A stretch of DNA of 64,000 bases from Fulvimarina pelagi HTCC2506 (GTDB lineage Bacteria; Pseudomonadota; Alphaproteobacteria; Rhizobiales; Rhizobiaceae), in the NCBI RefSeq assembly GCF_000153705.1, contig NZ_DS022272.1:2926798-2990797 (forward strand), written 5' to 3'. How positions within the stretch are numbered: position 1 is the first letter of the stretch; every line of letters begins with the position of its first letter. The translations under genes were made by a program, and so were the position numbers. The notes under the pieces were generated by a model. That model saw only the letters and a program-made list of their open reading frames with translations. It was not told the origin of the DNA and made no database searches. Shown one piece after another: positions 31,261-40,835 of the stretch.

Positions 31261-32364
31261 TCAGGCGAAGTGCTTCGACAGCTTGAGGCCCTGCGCCTGG
31301 TAATTGCTCTTGAGGTCCGCGCCGTAGAGCCGGTCCGGCAGCGAGGCCATGTGCTCGTAGACAAGGCGGCCAACGATCTGGCCGTCCTCCAGAATGAACG
31401 GCACCTCGTGGCTGCGCACCTCCAGCACCGCCCGCGAGCCCGAACCGCCCGCCGCATCGTGCCCGAAGCCCGGATCGAAGAAGCCGGCATAGTGGACGCG
31501 GAATTCGCCTACCAATGGATCAAACGGCGTCATCTCGGCGGCATAGGCGGGCGGCACGTGGACGCTTTCCTTGGAGACGAGGATGTAGAACTCGTCAGGA
31601 TCGAGCACGAGCTCCCCCCGGCCCTGCCGATAGAGCGGCTCCCAGAAGTCCGCGACAGCGTTCGTCCCGCGTTTGTCGACGTCGACGACACCGGTGTGGC
31701 GCTTGCCGCGATAGCCGACGAGATCGTCGGCATTCCCCATCAGGTCGATCGAGAGCGCGATGCCGCCGCCGGTGATGTTGGCGGCGGTATCGGAGGTTAG
31801 CCGATGTTCGCCGTGCAGCGCTTCGAGATCTGCGCCGGACAGCGTCGGCTCGCCCCGCCGGAAGCGGATCTGCGAAAGCCGCGAGCCCTGCCTCACGAGG
31901 ACCGGAAAGGTGCGCGGCGAGATTTCGAGATAGAGCGGCCCGTCATAGCCGGCCGCCACCTTGTCGAACTCCCGGCCGCGATCGGTGAGGACGCGCGTAA
32001 AAATGTCGAGCCGGCCGGTCGAGGATTTCGGGTTCGCGGTCGCGCGGACATCATCGGGCAGCCGCAGCTTTTCCTGAAGCGGCACGATGTAGACGCATCC
32101 GGTCTCGAGAACTGCGCCGTCTTCCAGCGAGAATTCGTGCAGCGAGAACCGCTTCAGCTTGTCCTCGACCGTGCGCTCGATTCCCGGCAGAAAGCTCGCC
32201 CGCACGCGGTAGGCACGGTCCCCGAGCCTCAGATCGAGCGAAGCTGGCTGGATCTGGTCCTCGTCTCGAGCGCGCGGGATCGCAATCGACCCAGTCTCGA
32301 ATAATTCGGCGATGTCGCGATCGGGCAGAATGCCGCCTTGAGGTTTCGCCTGCTCGTTCGCCAC
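31261..32364 (-). CDS. dcd: 2'-deoxycytidine 5'-triphosphate deaminase
   Basis: About 367 residues from a GTG at 32364 that has GAGG before it and puts the start just ahead of the conserved GILPDRDIAELF. An ATG at 32418 would add 18 residues. It belongs to the longer, two-domain Dcd-like family of alphaproteobacteria, with IQPASLDLRLG, ANPKSSTGRLD (conserved Ser/Arg) and TFPVLVRQGSRLSQIRFR. It converts dCTP to dUTP for thymidylate synthesis. It is transcribed away from metZ; the divergent region of 258 bases holds the SAM-II riboswitch. Confidence 0.88.
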   Translation of the reverse strand: MANEQAKPQGGILPDRDIAELFETGSIAIPRARDEDQIQPASLDLRLGDRAYRVRASFLPGIERTVEDKLKRFSLHEFSLEDGAVLETGCVYIVPLQEKLRLPDDVRATANPKSSTGRLDIFTRVLTDRGREFDKVAAGYDGPLYLEISPRTFPVLVRQGSRLSQIRFRRGEPTLSGADLEALHGEHRLTSDTAANITGGGIALSIDLMGNADDLVGYRGKRHTGVVDVDKRGTNAVADFWEPLYRQGRGELVLDPDEFYILVSKESVHVPPAYAAEMTPFDPLVGEFRVHYAGFFDPGFGHDAAGGSGSRAVLEVRSHEVPFILEDGQIVGRLVYEHMASLPDRLYGADLKSNYQAQGLKLSKHFA

Positions 32365-32472
32365 CGCCAGCCTCGTTCCGCTGCTTTGAGTCGTCTCAAG
32401 CCTGAACGCCTCGCGCATCCGGCCATTTCGATGAGAATTGACGCTTAGACGAAATCGGCGTATGCGCAAAGG

Positions 32473-32527
32473 ACAGTGGTGATTTGGCCGGCCGGCTTGC
32501 AGCCACGTTAAACAACTCGCTAAAGGG
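32473..32527 (+). promoter_or_regulatory. SAM-II riboswitch upstream of metZ
   Basis: The conserved blocks of the SAM-II (metA motif) aptamer occur in order and with right spacing: GGTGATTTG (32478-32486), GCTTGCAGCC (32495-32504), GTTAAA (32507-32512) and GCTAAAG (32519-32525), able to form the H-type pseudoknot. S-adenosylmethionine binding shuts off methionine synthesis genes, and metZ is a classic target in alphaproteobacteria. Confidence 0.93.
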
Positions 32528-32540
32528 CCGATCCGATCGT

Positions 32541-32560
32541 GGACCGTCAGGGGTCCTTTT
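32541..32560 (+). terminator. short hairpin with T-run after the SAM-II aptamer
   Basis: GGACC (32541-32545) pairs with GGTCC (32552-32556) around a 6-base loop and is followed by TTTT. It is only five base pairs, so weak. Together with the next hairpin it suggests transcriptional control of metZ. Confidence 0.45.
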
Positions 32561-32562
32561 CG

Positions 32563-32600
32563 AACCGGCTTTCCAGCGATCTTCGCCAGGCCGGTTTTTT
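32563..32600 (+). terminator. leader terminator hairpin before metZ
   Basis: AACCGGC (32563-32569) pairs with GCCGGTT (32590-32596) over a 20-base loop, ending in a six-T run (32595-32600). It lies between the SAM-II aptamer and the metZ start, 23 bases before the ATG. Confidence 0.55.
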
Positions 32601-32622
32601 CGTGTCGGGAGTTCGAACGACC

Positions 32623-33819
32623 ATGCTGAAGCGCGACGACAATAGACGAGGCTGGCGGCCCGCCACGGAACTCGTGCACGGCGGGACGATGCGGTCCAAT
32701 TTCGGCGAAGTCTCCGAGGCGATGTTCCTCACGCAAGGCTATGTCTACGCCACCGCCGAACAGGCCGAGGCTCGCTTCAAGGGCGAAGAGCCGGGCTTCA
32801 TCTATTCGCGCTATTCCAACCCGACGACCCGCATGTTCGAGGAGCGCATGATGCTGCTCGAAGGGGCCGAGGACGCCCGCTCCACGGCCTCGGGCATGGC
32901 GGCTGTCTCGACCGCGCTGCAATGCCAGCTTCAGGCCGGCGATCACGTGGTTTCGGCCCGCGCCCTCTTCGGTTCCTGCCGTTATGTGGTGGAGACCGTG
33001 CTCGGCCGCATGGGCGTCACCTCCACCTTCGTCGACGGGCGCAATCTCGACGAATGGCAGGCGGCGGTGCGGCCGAACACCAAGGTCTTCTTCATGGAGA
33101 CGCCGACCAACCCAACGCTCGAACTGATCGACATCGCAGCCGTCGCCGAGATCGCCCATCAGGCAGGCGCGCGGCTCGTCGTCGACAACGTGTTCGCGAC
33201 CCCGCTCTTCCAGCACCCGCTTGAACTCGGCGCGGACGTCGTCGTCTATTCGGCGACCAAGCATATCGACGGCCAGGGCCGCTGCCTCGGCGGTGTCGTC
33301 CTCTCCTCGAAGGACTGGATCGACGAAAACCTGCACGACTACTATCGCCACACCGGGCCGGCGATGTCGCCGTTCAACGCCTGGACGCTGCTAAAGGGCC
33401 TCGAAACACTGCCATTGCGCGTGAAGCAGGCGACGGCTTCTGCCGCCCGAATCGCCGATTATCTCGCCGATCATCCGAAGATCGCCCGCGTCTTCTATCC
33501 CGGCCGCGACGACCATCCGGATGCGGCGGTCGCGAAGAAGCAGATGACCGGCGGTTCCACCCTGATCGCGTTCGAGATGAAGGGGGGCAAAAGGGAAGCC
33601 TTCGCCTTTGCCAACGGCCTCGAACTCGTCCTTCTCACCAACAATCTCGGCGACGCCAAGACCCTGACGACCCATCCGGCGACCACCACCCACAAGAACC
33701 TCAGCCAGGAGGCCCGCGACCAGCTCGGCATCTCCGACGGCCTGATGCGCCTCTCGGTCGGCATCGAGGATACGGACGATATTCTCGAGGATATTGAAGG
33801 AGCGCTGAAAAGAGTATGA
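32623..33819 (+). CDS. metZ: O-succinylhomoserine sulfhydrylase
   Basis: 398 residues from the ATG at 32623; an upstream ATG at 32539 would lie inside the riboswitch expression platform. Fold-type I PLP enzyme of the Cys/Met metabolism family with YSRYSNPTT near residue 62 and the PLP lysine in YSATKHIDGQG (about 210). It makes homocysteine from O-succinylhomoserine and sulfide. The SAM-II riboswitch upstream supports the methionine role rather than cystathionine gamma-synthase, which has similar motifs. Confidence 0.92.
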   Translation: MLKRDDNRRGWRPATELVHGGTMRSNFGEVSEAMFLTQGYVYATAEQAEARFKGEEPGFIYSRYSNPTTRMFEERMMLLEGAEDARSTASGMAAVSTALQCQLQAGDHVVSARALFGSCRYVVETVLGRMGVTSTFVDGRNLDEWQAAVRPNTKVFFMETPTNPTLELIDIAAVAEIAHQAGARLVVDNVFATPLFQHPLELGADVVVYSATKHIDGQGRCLGGVVLSSKDWIDENLHDYYRHTGPAMSPFNAWTLLKGLETLPLRVKQATASAARIADYLADHPKIARVFYPGRDDHPDAAVAKKQMTGGSTLIAFEMKGGKREAFAFANGLELVLLTNNLGDAKTLTTHPATTTHKNLSQEARDQLGISDGLMRLSVGIEDTDDILEDIEGALKRV

Positions 33820-33919
33820 GCCGCCAGTAAGGAGCGCTCTCGAACTCTCCGTTTCTCACCTTGCCGTCGCTCGCATTGGCGTGACATGCCGGCCCGCATA
33901 CGAACCTCGCCGAGCCGCC

Positions 33920-34675
33920 ATGTCTCTCCTCACCATCGCCCTCCTCTTCCTTTCGGGACTGCTTGCAGGAGCCATCAACGCCGTTGCAGGAGGTGGGACG
34001 TTCATCTCCTTCGGCGCGTTCTCGCTCATCGGCATGCCGCCGGTGGTGGCGAACGCCTCCTCGGCGATCGCCCAGCTGCCGGGCTATCTCACCTCGACGC
34101 TGCCCTATCGAAAGGACATCGCGAAGCTCTGGCGTGGGCTCGTGCTCCTCGCCATCGCCTCGATCCTCGGCTCGGTCATCGGTGCGATGATCCTTCTCTG
34201 GCTCGACAACGACCGTTTCCGCGTGATGGTGCCCTGGCTGCTACTCGCTGCGACCGCGCTGTTCGCGGCAGGCCCCTGGCTGAGGCCGCGCCGGGAGCAC
34301 GAAGAGGCTGCGGCGAAAGGCAGGACCTATGCGAGCCCGATCGTCCAGTTCCTCGGCTCGATCTATGGCGGTTTCTTTGGCGCTGGCATGGGAATCATGA
34401 TGCTGGCAACGCTGGGACTGACCGAGAGCGGCGACTATCACCGCCTCAACGCCATCAAGAATGTCCTTTCCAACGTCATCGCCGTCGTCGCGATCGTGGT
34501 CTTCGTCTCGGGCGGGGTCGTGGACTGGCCGGGGGCCCTCGCGATGGTGCCTGGCATCGCGCTCGGCGGTTATTTCGGCGTCCGGATCGCCCAGCGCGTA
34601 CCGCAGATCGCCGTCAGGATCTTCGTCATCGGCTTCGGGATCTTCCTCGCGGGCTATTACTTCGTCACCGGCTGA
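33920..34675 (+). CDS. TauE/SafE-family membrane exporter
   Basis: 251 residues from the ATG at 33920 (MSLLTIALLFLSGLLAG). About eight transmembrane segments with the family repeats GAINAVAGGGTFISF near the N-terminus and GSIYGGFFGAGMGIMM near residue 147. It is only distantly like the other TauE protein at 23.3 kb. Family members move sulfite, sulfonates or other small anions. It lies 100 bases after metZ, so co-expression with methionine synthesis is possible but not shown. Confidence 0.82.
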   Translation: MSLLTIALLFLSGLLAGAINAVAGGGTFISFGAFSLIGMPPVVANASSAIAQLPGYLTSTLPYRKDIAKLWRGLVLLAIASILGSVIGAMILLWLDNDRFRVMVPWLLLAATALFAAGPWLRPRREHEEAAAKGRTYASPIVQFLGSIYGGFFGAGMGIMMLATLGLTESGDYHRLNAIKNVLSNVIAVVAIVVFVSGGVVDWPGALAMVPGIALGGYFGVRIAQRVPQIAVRIFVIGFGIFLAGYYFVTG

Positions 34676-34799
34676 CAAAGAGACGAACGCCATCGCAGAC
34701 GGTTGCAGACTTGCCGTCCCGCCTATGTTCTGATGACGCGTCAAAACGCGCTTCGATGCGCGAAGGCCGAGACGTCGATCGGCGGGAGGAGGACTGCAG

Positions 34800-36269
34800 A
34801 TGACCACGAAATTGTCGCTTCAAACCCTGAACGACCTTCCCGCAAATGTCGCCAGGCCGTCCTATAGCCGAGTCGATTTGAAGCCCGGCATCCTCCATAT
34901 CGGCGTCGGCAATTTCCACCGCGCCCACCAGCAGGTCTATCTCGACCGCCTGTTCGAGACCGGCCGCGATCTCGACTGGGCCTTTGTCGGCGCGGGCCTC
35001 ATGCCCTTCGACGCCAAGGTGCGCGACACTTTGAAGGCGCAGGACTATCTCGCTACCGTCGTCGCCCAGGAGGCGGAAAGCTCCACCGCCCGCGTCACCG
35101 GCGCAATGGTCGACTTCGTCGAGCCAGGGGACCCCGAAAAGATCGTCGAGCGCCTCGCCGATCCGGCCATCCGCATCGTCTCGCTCACGGTCACCGAAGG
35201 CGGCTATTTCGTCGATCCCTCGACCGGCGAGTTCGATCCGACGAACCCTAAGATTGTCGCTGACGCAAACAATCTCGACGCGCCGCAGACCGTCTTCGGC
35301 GTCATCCTGAAAGCGCTCAAAAATCGGCGAGACGCGGGCCAAAAACCCTTCACGGTGATGAGCTGCGACAACCTTCCCCACAACGGGCGCGTCGCGCGGG
35401 ACGCCGTCATGGGCCTTGCCAAGGAAGCCGATCCGGAATTCGCCGCCTGGGTGGGCGAGAACGTCGCCTTTCCGAACGGCATGGTCGACCGCATTACCCC
35501 AGCGACCGGCGACCGGGAACGGCGCATCGTGCGCGACGACTTCGGAGTTGCCGACGAGTGGCCGGTCTTCTGCGAGGACTACATCCAGTGGGTTCTGGAG
35601 GACAAGTTCACCGCCGGCCGTCCGGCGCTCGATCAGGTGGGCGTCCAGTTCGTGCCGGACGTCTCGCCATACGAGACCATGAAGATTCGCATCCTCAACG
35701 GCGGCCACGCGATCATCGCCTATCCGTCGGGGCTCATGGACATCGAATTCGCTCATGAGGCGATGGAGAACGATCTCGTCTCGCGCTTTCTGAAGAAGGT
35801 CGAGACCGAGGAGGTGATCCCCATCGTGCCGCCGGTGCCGGACACCAGCCTCGACGATTATTTCGCGCTGATCCAGAGGCGCTTCGCCAATCCGAAGATC
35901 GCCGACACGATCCGTCGGCTCTGCCTCGACGGCTCGAACCGCCAGCCGAAATTCATCATCCCCTCGATCAAGGACAATATTGCCAAGGGCCGCGACGTTA
36001 CGGGCCTCGCCCTCGAAAGCGCCCTGTGGTGCCGCTACTGCCTCGGCGAGACCGACAGCGGCAAGACGATCGAGGACAACGATCCGAGCTGGGACCGGCT
36101 GACCAAACAGGCGAAGGCCGCCAAGGAAAACCCGTCCGCCTGGCTGGAGATGACCGACATCTACGGCTCGCTGAAGGACGAACCCCGCTTCGCCGAGCCC
36201 TTCGGGAACTGGCTCAGGATGCTCTACGAGAAAGGCACGAAGGCAGCGCTCGAAAGCTATCTCGCTTAG
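34800..36269 (+). CDS. mtlK: mannitol 2-dehydrogenase / long-chain polyol dehydrogenase
   Basis: 489 residues, the length of mannitol dehydrogenase family enzymes. The N-terminal Rossmann domain starts at HIGVGNFHRAHQ. The catalytic Lys-Asn-His set is in M-K-I-R-I-L-N-G-G-H (about 298-307), with TVTEGGYF nearby. The family covers mannitol, arabinitol and fructuronate reductases; ILNGGHAIIAYP fits mannitol dehydrogenase best. The ribosome site is GGAGGA before the ATG. No sugar transporter lies next to it, so the substrate remains a family-level call. Confidence 0.85.
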   Translation: MTTKLSLQTLNDLPANVARPSYSRVDLKPGILHIGVGNFHRAHQQVYLDRLFETGRDLDWAFVGAGLMPFDAKVRDTLKAQDYLATVVAQEAESSTARVTGAMVDFVEPGDPEKIVERLADPAIRIVSLTVTEGGYFVDPSTGEFDPTNPKIVADANNLDAPQTVFGVILKALKNRRDAGQKPFTVMSCDNLPHNGRVARDAVMGLAKEADPEFAAWVGENVAFPNGMVDRITPATGDRERRIVRDDFGVADEWPVFCEDYIQWVLEDKFTAGRPALDQVGVQFVPDVSPYETMKIRILNGGHAIIAYPSGLMDIEFAHEAMENDLVSRFLKKVETEEVIPIVPPVPDTSLDDYFALIQRRFANPKIADTIRRLCLDGSNRQPKFIIPSIKDNIAKGRDVTGLALESALWCRYCLGETDSGKTIEDNDPSWDRLTKQAKAAKENPSAWLEMTDIYGSLKDEPRFAEPFGNWLRMLYEKGTKAALESYLA

Positions 36270-36356
36270 AATTCAGGCAACCAACCGCTTGTCATCGAAC
36301 TGGCCAGTCGTAGCTCCGGAAACGTCGAACCACGGACGTTTCGAGGCGCACGCATC

Positions 36357-37097
36357 ATGATCGATCTCTATTACTGGCCGGACATTCCCGGCCGGGGCGA
36401 ATATGTCCGGCTGGTGCTCGAAGCCGGTGGCTTGAAATATCGCGATGTCGTTCGCCTGCCCGAGGCGGAGGGCGGCGGCATGCCGGCGATGGTCGCCTTC
36501 CTCGAAGGCCGCAAGGGCTATCCGATCCCCTTTGCCCCGCCCTTCATCGTCGACGACGGTATCCTCGTCTCCCAGACTGCGCTCTGCTGCGCTCATGTCG
36601 CCGCCCAATGCGGTCTTGCGCCGGAAGCCGAGGCCGATCGCGCCTTCGCCCTCTCCGTCGCGGTGACGACGGCCGACTTTGCGGCCGAGGCCCACGACAC
36701 CCACCACCCGATCAGCGTTTCGCTCTACTACGAGGACCAGAAGCCGGAAGCGATGCGCCGGGCGGAGGATTTCAGGAACAACCGCATCCCGAAATTCCTC
36801 GCCTGGTACGAGAATCTCATCGAGAACAATCCCACGGATTCCGGCTGGCTCGTCGGCGACAGGATGACCTACGCCGATCTCGGCCTCTTCCATACCTGCC
36901 GCGGCCTCGCCTACGCATTCCCAAACGCCATGGGGGAAGCATCGCAGGCGGCACCCAAGGTGCAGGAGCTATGCCGCACCATCGCAAAGCTCCCGAAGGT
37001 GATCGCCTATCAGGGCAGCGATCGTGCGCTCCGCTTCAGCACGGACGGCCTCTTCCGGCGCTACCCGGAACTCGATCCGGCAAGCGGCGGGCAATGA
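36357..37097 (+). CDS. glutathione S-transferase family protein
   Basis: 246 residues. The thioredoxin-like N-terminal domain begins IDLYYWPDIPGRGEYVRLVLEAGG, and PPFIVDDGILVSQTAL carries the cis-Pro/Ser glutathione-binding region. The helical C-terminal domain has the conserved MTYADLGLFH (N-capping box Asp). It resembles sigma/mu-like bacterial GSTs with the PGRGE motif. Likely a cytoplasmic glutathione-dependent conjugating or reducing enzyme; substrate unknown. Confidence 0.85.
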   Translation: MIDLYYWPDIPGRGEYVRLVLEAGGLKYRDVVRLPEAEGGGMPAMVAFLEGRKGYPIPFAPPFIVDDGILVSQTALCCAHVAAQCGLAPEAEADRAFALSVAVTTADFAAEAHDTHHPISVSLYYEDQKPEAMRRAEDFRNNRIPKFLAWYENLIENNPTDSGWLVGDRMTYADLGLFHTCRGLAYAFPNAMGEASQAAPKVQELCRTIAKLPKVIAYQGSDRALRFSTDGLFRRYPELDPASGGQ

Positions 37098-37109
37098 GCG
37101 AATGAATAA

Positions 37110-37132
37110 CCCCGGCCGCTATGCGACCGGGG
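37110..37132. terminator. hairpin between convergent GST and transglycosylase genes
   Basis: CCCCGG (37110-37115) pairs with CCGGGG (37127-37132), extended inward by three pairs after one mismatch, with a TAT loop. It lies 13 bases after the GST stop and 31 bases beyond the stop of the gene on the other strand. A weak T-rich run follows only on the minus strand. Confidence 0.5.
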
Positions 37133-37162
37133 CTGCGTCATGTCTGTTTCGACTGATCGGGA

Positions 37163-37987
37163 TCAGCGCGCGGCGTCGATCTGCGAGCCGAGATAGGCGA
37201 TGGCCTGCTGGTAGACCGGGGCCGCGTTCCAGCCCTGGATCCCGCGATAGCCGGCCTGGCCCTGCTGATAATTCTGCGTCATCCCATGCGAGCGCAGGAA
37301 GTTCGCAGTCGAGTAGAGAGCGTCGCGGCTGCTGGCAAGATCGACCCGGCCGTTGCCGTCGGCATCAACGCCGTAGCGCAGAATGTTGGCGGCTAGGAAC
37401 TGGGTGTGACCGTATTCGCCATGGCCCGCGCCGCGCGAGTTCGGAGACAGGCCGCCACGATCGACCAGCTGCAGGGCTGCGATCAGGTGCGGTTTGAAGA
37501 AGTCAGTCCGCCGGCAGTCATAGGCGATCGTCGCGGCCGAGGAGACCACGTTCTCGCCGCCCATAAAACCACCGAAACCGGTTTCCATGCCCCAGATGGC
37601 AAGGATCGGTCCTGGCGGCACGCCGTAGCGGCGCTCGATGTCCTGAAACATGCCACGGTTCTGCGCGAGCTTGCGCTTGCCGGTCGCGACGATCGAGGCG
37701 CCGCCGCGCTTCTTCAGGAAGGTGTCGAGGCTCATGGTGAAGGCAGAGCCTCCACGCTGCGCAGCGCGGTCGATCTGGATGGTCTTCTGGTTGTAGCGGG
37801 CGCTGGCCAAAGCCTGCAGTCCACGGCTGCCTACGCCGTTCTGCTGCGCGACGCCTGCGAATTGCTGCTTCCACTGCTCAAAGCCGCCGGGGCCGTTGCC
37901 GCACTGCTGCGCATAAGCGGAAGTCGCGCCGAGCGAAAGGGCGGCAGCAATGCCCAGTCCCTTCAGCATGGTCTTGAATGAAGTCAT
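37163..37987 (-). CDS. lytic murein transglycosylase (MltB / SLT_2 family)
   Basis: 274 residues with a signal peptide (cleavage after A-Y-A). The catalytic Glu is in W-G-M-E-T-G-F-G (about 131-138), followed by the family blocks GHGEYGHTQFLAANILRYGVDADGNGRVDLASSRDALYS, with a DGNGRVDL loop of MltB type. There is no lipobox, so it is periplasmic. It cleaves glycan strands to anhydro-muropeptides. Confidence 0.88.
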   Translation of the reverse strand: MTSFKTMLKGLGIAAALSLGATSAYAQQCGNGPGGFEQWKQQFAGVAQQNGVGSRGLQALASARYNQKTIQIDRAAQRGGSAFTMSLDTFLKKRGGASIVATGKRKLAQNRGMFQDIERRYGVPPGPILAIWGMETGFGGFMGGENVVSSAATIAYDCRRTDFFKPHLIAALQLVDRGGLSPNSRGAGHGEYGHTQFLAANILRYGVDADGNGRVDLASSRDALYSTANFLRSHGMTQNYQQGQAGYRGIQGWNAAPVYQQAIAYLGSQIDAAR

Positions 37988-38430
37988 TTACAGATCCTTG
38001 TCGGCTGGCCCGTCATGGGCGCGGTCGCAATGTCTCGGCCGGAAACAAATCGCTGACCGGCCATCTTCACTCGAACGCCTGAACGTTCATTGAATGGCGG
38101 CACACGATCGAGACCGGCAATAGGAGTTTGCAGGTCATCCTCAAGACCCGCAGCACCCGGTTTTCACCCGAAGACAACGGCAAAACGGTGACAAGCTCCA
38201 AACCTACGCAGGAAAGCTTGCTTCGACGTTGCCAAAAAGGCACCAAACTCCTTAGGCAGGCGCGCAAACCGCAACGCCACGGGCATTTTCACTTCAGTTC
38301 GTCACCCTGGCCCTGTTGTATCGCAGCAACGGCATCGGGATGACGTCGACGCTGAGGTCATATCTTTACCTGCGCGAGCGAACAAGGTTTGCGAGCGGGA
38401 GTAGAATGCCGGCGCAGTTTTGCGAAGGTG
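37988..38430. other. 443-base stretch without a recognised gene
   Basis: It holds the upstream region of the transglycosylase gene and the downstream side of the 111-residue gene. Short open frames on either strand have no ribosome site and no family resemblance. No clear hairpin, RNA gene or operator was seen. Confidence 0.6.
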
Positions 38431-38766
38431 TCAGCCGCCGCCGTTCTCCTTTGTCTCAAGACCCTCCCACCAGCCGGCATAGGACGAGTTCCAGGGCGCC
38501 TTCTGCGTCTCGTCCGGCGCACCGTCGTCCCACCAGACTGGCCCGCGCTCTCCGAGGCGGCGTTTCGCGGAATTGACGGCATCCCGCGCATTGCGCTCCG
38601 CCTCGCCGCCAGCCGCCTTCTTCACGGCCCGGCGCGCCTTCATGAGATCACGAACCGCTGCCTGCCGTTCCTCTTCGGAAAGCCGCGGATCGGTCTTTCG
38701 CCAGAGCCTGCCTTTTGCGACGAAATAGCGGCCGTCGGGTGTCTCGGGGTAATCGCGATCAGTCAT
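38431..38766 (-). CDS. small conserved hypothetical protein
   Basis: 111 residues: DRDYPETPDGRYFVAKGRLWRKTDP at the start, a basic, Ala/Arg-rich helical middle (SEEERQAAVRDLMKARRAVKKA) and a Trp-rich end (GERGPVWWDDGAPD). I recognise the pattern as a widespread but unnamed proteobacterial family; no function is known to me. No signal peptide. It lies alone between the transglycosylase and acsA. Confidence 0.8.
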   Translation of the reverse strand: MTDRDYPETPDGRYFVAKGRLWRKTDPRLSEEERQAAVRDLMKARRAVKKAAGGEAERNARDAVNSAKRRLGERGPVWWDDGAPDETQKAPWNSSYAGWWEGLETKENGGG

Positions 38767-38822
38767 CGAGAGGCATCGGTAAATGGCCGAGGATGTTCAA
38801 CGCCGAATGCAGGCAGGGCATC

Positions 38823-38849
38823 AAAAAGGCGGTCCCGAAGGGCCGCCTT
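38823..38849 (-). terminator. rho-independent terminator of acsA
   Basis: On the minus strand AAGGCGGCCC pairs with GGACCGCCTT (ten pairs, one G-U) over a TTCG loop, followed by a five-base T-run. It begins 31 bases past the acsA stop. Confidence 0.88.
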
Positions 38850-38879
38850 CTAAATGAAATAAACGAGGCCAGATCTAAA

Positions 38880-40835
38880 TCAGCTCGAAGCCTTGCCGCC
38901 CTTGTTCTGGCGGTTTTCGATCAAGTGATCGACGACCGACGGATCGGCGAGCGTCGAGGTATCGCCCAGTTCGTCGAGCTTGTCCTCTGCAATCTTGCGC
39001 AGGATGCGGCGCATGATCTTGCCCGAGCGGGTCTTCGGCATGTCAGGCGCGAACTGCAGAGCATCCGGCTTGGCGATCGGGCCGATCTCCGAACGGACAT
39101 GCTTAATCAGCTCATCGCGCAGGTCATCGCTTGGCTCGGTGCCCTCCATGAGGGTGACATAGCAGTAGATGCCCTGGCCTTTGACATCGTGTGGGAAGCC
39201 GACGACCGCCGCCTCGGAAACCGCCTTATGGGCGACAAGCGCGCTCTCGACTTCGGCCGTACCCATGCGGTGGCCGGAGACGTTGATCACGTCGTCGACG
39301 CGGCCGGTGATCCAGATATAGCCGTCCTCGTCGCGCTTCGCGCCGTCTTCCGTAAAATAATATCCTTTGTATTGCTGGAAGTAGGTGTTCACGAAACGCT
39401 CGTGGTCCTTGTAGACTGTGCGCATCTGGCTGGGCCAGGAATCGGTGATCGCGATCACGCCTTCGACGCCATTGCCTTCCAGAACCTCGCCCGACTGGGG
39501 TTCGAGGATCACAGGCTTGACCCCGAAGAAAGGCTTGGAGGCGGCACCCGGCTTCAGCGGCGTTGCACCCGGCAGTGGCGTGATCAGGATGCCGCCCGTC
39601 TCGGTCTGCCAATAGGTGTCGACGATCGGCACGTTGGAATGGCCGACCTCTTCGTAATACCAATTCCAGGCTTCCGGATTGATCGGCTCGCCGACCGTGC
39701 CGAGGATCTTCAGCGCGGAGAGGTCATGTCCCTCGACATGCTTTCGGCCCTTACCCATGAGGGCGCGGATCGCTGTCGGCGCGGTGTAGAACTGGTTGAC
39801 CTTGTGCTCCTCACAAACCTTCCAGCACCGCGAGGCATCCGGATAGGTCGGCGTCGATTCGAATACGAGCGTCGTAGCACCGTTGGCGAGCGGGCCGTAG
39901 ACGATGTAGCTGTGCCCGGTGATCCAGCCGACGTCCGCAGTGCACCAATAGATGTCGCCCGGATGGTAGTCGAAAACGTACTCGTGCGTCATCGAGGTGT
40001 AGACGATGTAGCCGCCCGAAGTATGCACGACGCCCTTCGGCTTGCCGGTCGATCCGGAGGTGTAAAGGATGAAGAGCGGATCTTCCGCGTTCATCGGTTC
40101 GCAATCGCAGTCATTGCCGACCTTGCCTTCCATCTCGTGGAGCCAGAAGTCGCGGCCGTCGGTCATAGGTGTGTCGTCGCCGGTGCGCTTGACGACGAGG
40201 CATTTGACGTCGCCTTCGATGCCTTCGAAGGCCTTGTCTGTGTTCTTCTTCAGCGGCGTGGCTTTGCCGCCGCGCGGCGCATGATTCGCCGTAATGACGA
40301 CCTTGGCCTCCGAGTCGTTGACGCGATCGCGCAAGGCGCCGGGCGAGAAGCCAGCGAAGACCACAGAATGGATAGCCCCTATTCGGGCGCAGGCAAGCAT
40401 GGCGTAGGCCGCCTGCGGGATCATCGGCAGATAGATGACGACGCGGTCGCCCTTCTGAACACCGAGCTCTTTCAGGACGTTGGCGAACTTGCAGACGTGC
40501 TCGTGTAGCTGCTGGAAGGTGATGTGCTGTGCGTTGCCCGGCTCGTCAGCTTCCCAGAGGATAGCGGTCTTATCGCCTTTGTCCTTCAGATGCCGGTCGA
40601 CACAGTTGTAGCAGACGTTGAGTTCGCCGTCCTCGAACCATTTAATCGAAACGTCGGGATACGTGTAGTTGATCGACTTGACCTTGGTCGGTTCCTTGAT
40701 CCAGTCGATGCGCTTGGCGTGCTGCTTCCAGAACCCTTCCGGATCGTCGATCGACTGCTTGTACCATTCGTCATAGGTCGCCTTGTCGATCTTGGCGCGC
40801 GATTTCCACTCGTCCTTGACTTCGATCATCGTCAT
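38880..40835 (-). CDS. acsA: acetyl-CoA synthetase
   Basis: 651 residues from the ATG at 40835 ([10 protein letters not shown]), which has GGGAGG at proper spacing; upstream in-frame ATGs sit too close to or beyond that site. AMP-forming acyl-CoA synthetase with the P-loop [11 protein letters not shown] (about 260), the [18 protein letters not shown] hinge (about 513) and the acetylation-regulated lysine in T-R-S-G-K-I-M-R-R near the C-terminus. It activates acetate to acetyl-CoA. Length matches Acs. It is a single-gene unit ending in a strong terminator. Confidence 0.96.
   Translation of the reverse strand: MTMIEVKDEWKSRAKIDKATYDEWYKQSIDDPEGFWKQHAKRIDWIKEPTKVKSINYTYPDVSIKWFEDGELNVCYNCVDRHLKDKGDKTAILWEADEPGNAQHITFQQLHEHVCKFANVLKELGVQKGDRVVIYLPMIPQAAYAMLACARIGAIHSVVFAGFSPGALRDRVNDSEAKVVITANHAPRGGKATPLKKNTDKAFEGIEGDVKCLVVKRTGDDTPMTDGRDFWLHEMEGKVGNDCDCEPMNAEDPLFILYTSGSTGKPKGVVHTSGGYIVYTSMTHEYVFDYHPGDIYWCTADVGWITGHSYIVYGPLANGATTLVFESTPTYPDASRCWKVCEEHKVNQFYTAPTAIRALMGKGRKHVEGHDLSALKILGTVGEPINPEAWNWYYEEVGHSNVPIVDTYWQTETGGILITPLPGATPLKPGAASKPFFGVKPVILEPQSGEVLEGNGVEGVIAITDSWPSQMRTVYKDHERFVNTYFQQYKGYYFTEDGAKRDEDGYIWITGRVDDVINVSGHRMGTAEVESALVAHKAVSEAAVVGFPHDVKGQGIYCYVTLMEGTEPSDDLRDELIKHVRSEIGPIAKPDALQFAPDMPKTRSGKIMRRILRKIAEDKLDELGDTSTLADPSVVDHLIENRQNKGGKASS

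Noticed and set aside
31552..31565. Other CACGTG hexamers (for example near 20340, 31556, 32945, 51345)
   Set aside because: They lack the GTTTCAC/GTGAAAC arms and are expected by chance in GC-rich DNA.
32365..33351. Long minus-strand extension of the dCTP deaminase frame across metZ
   Set aside because: It would run through the riboswitch and metZ; conserved deaminase sequence starts only after 32364.
38715..40508. 597-codon plus-strand frame opposite acsA
   Set aside because: Antisense shadow; acsA motifs, ribosome site and terminator all lie on the minus strand.
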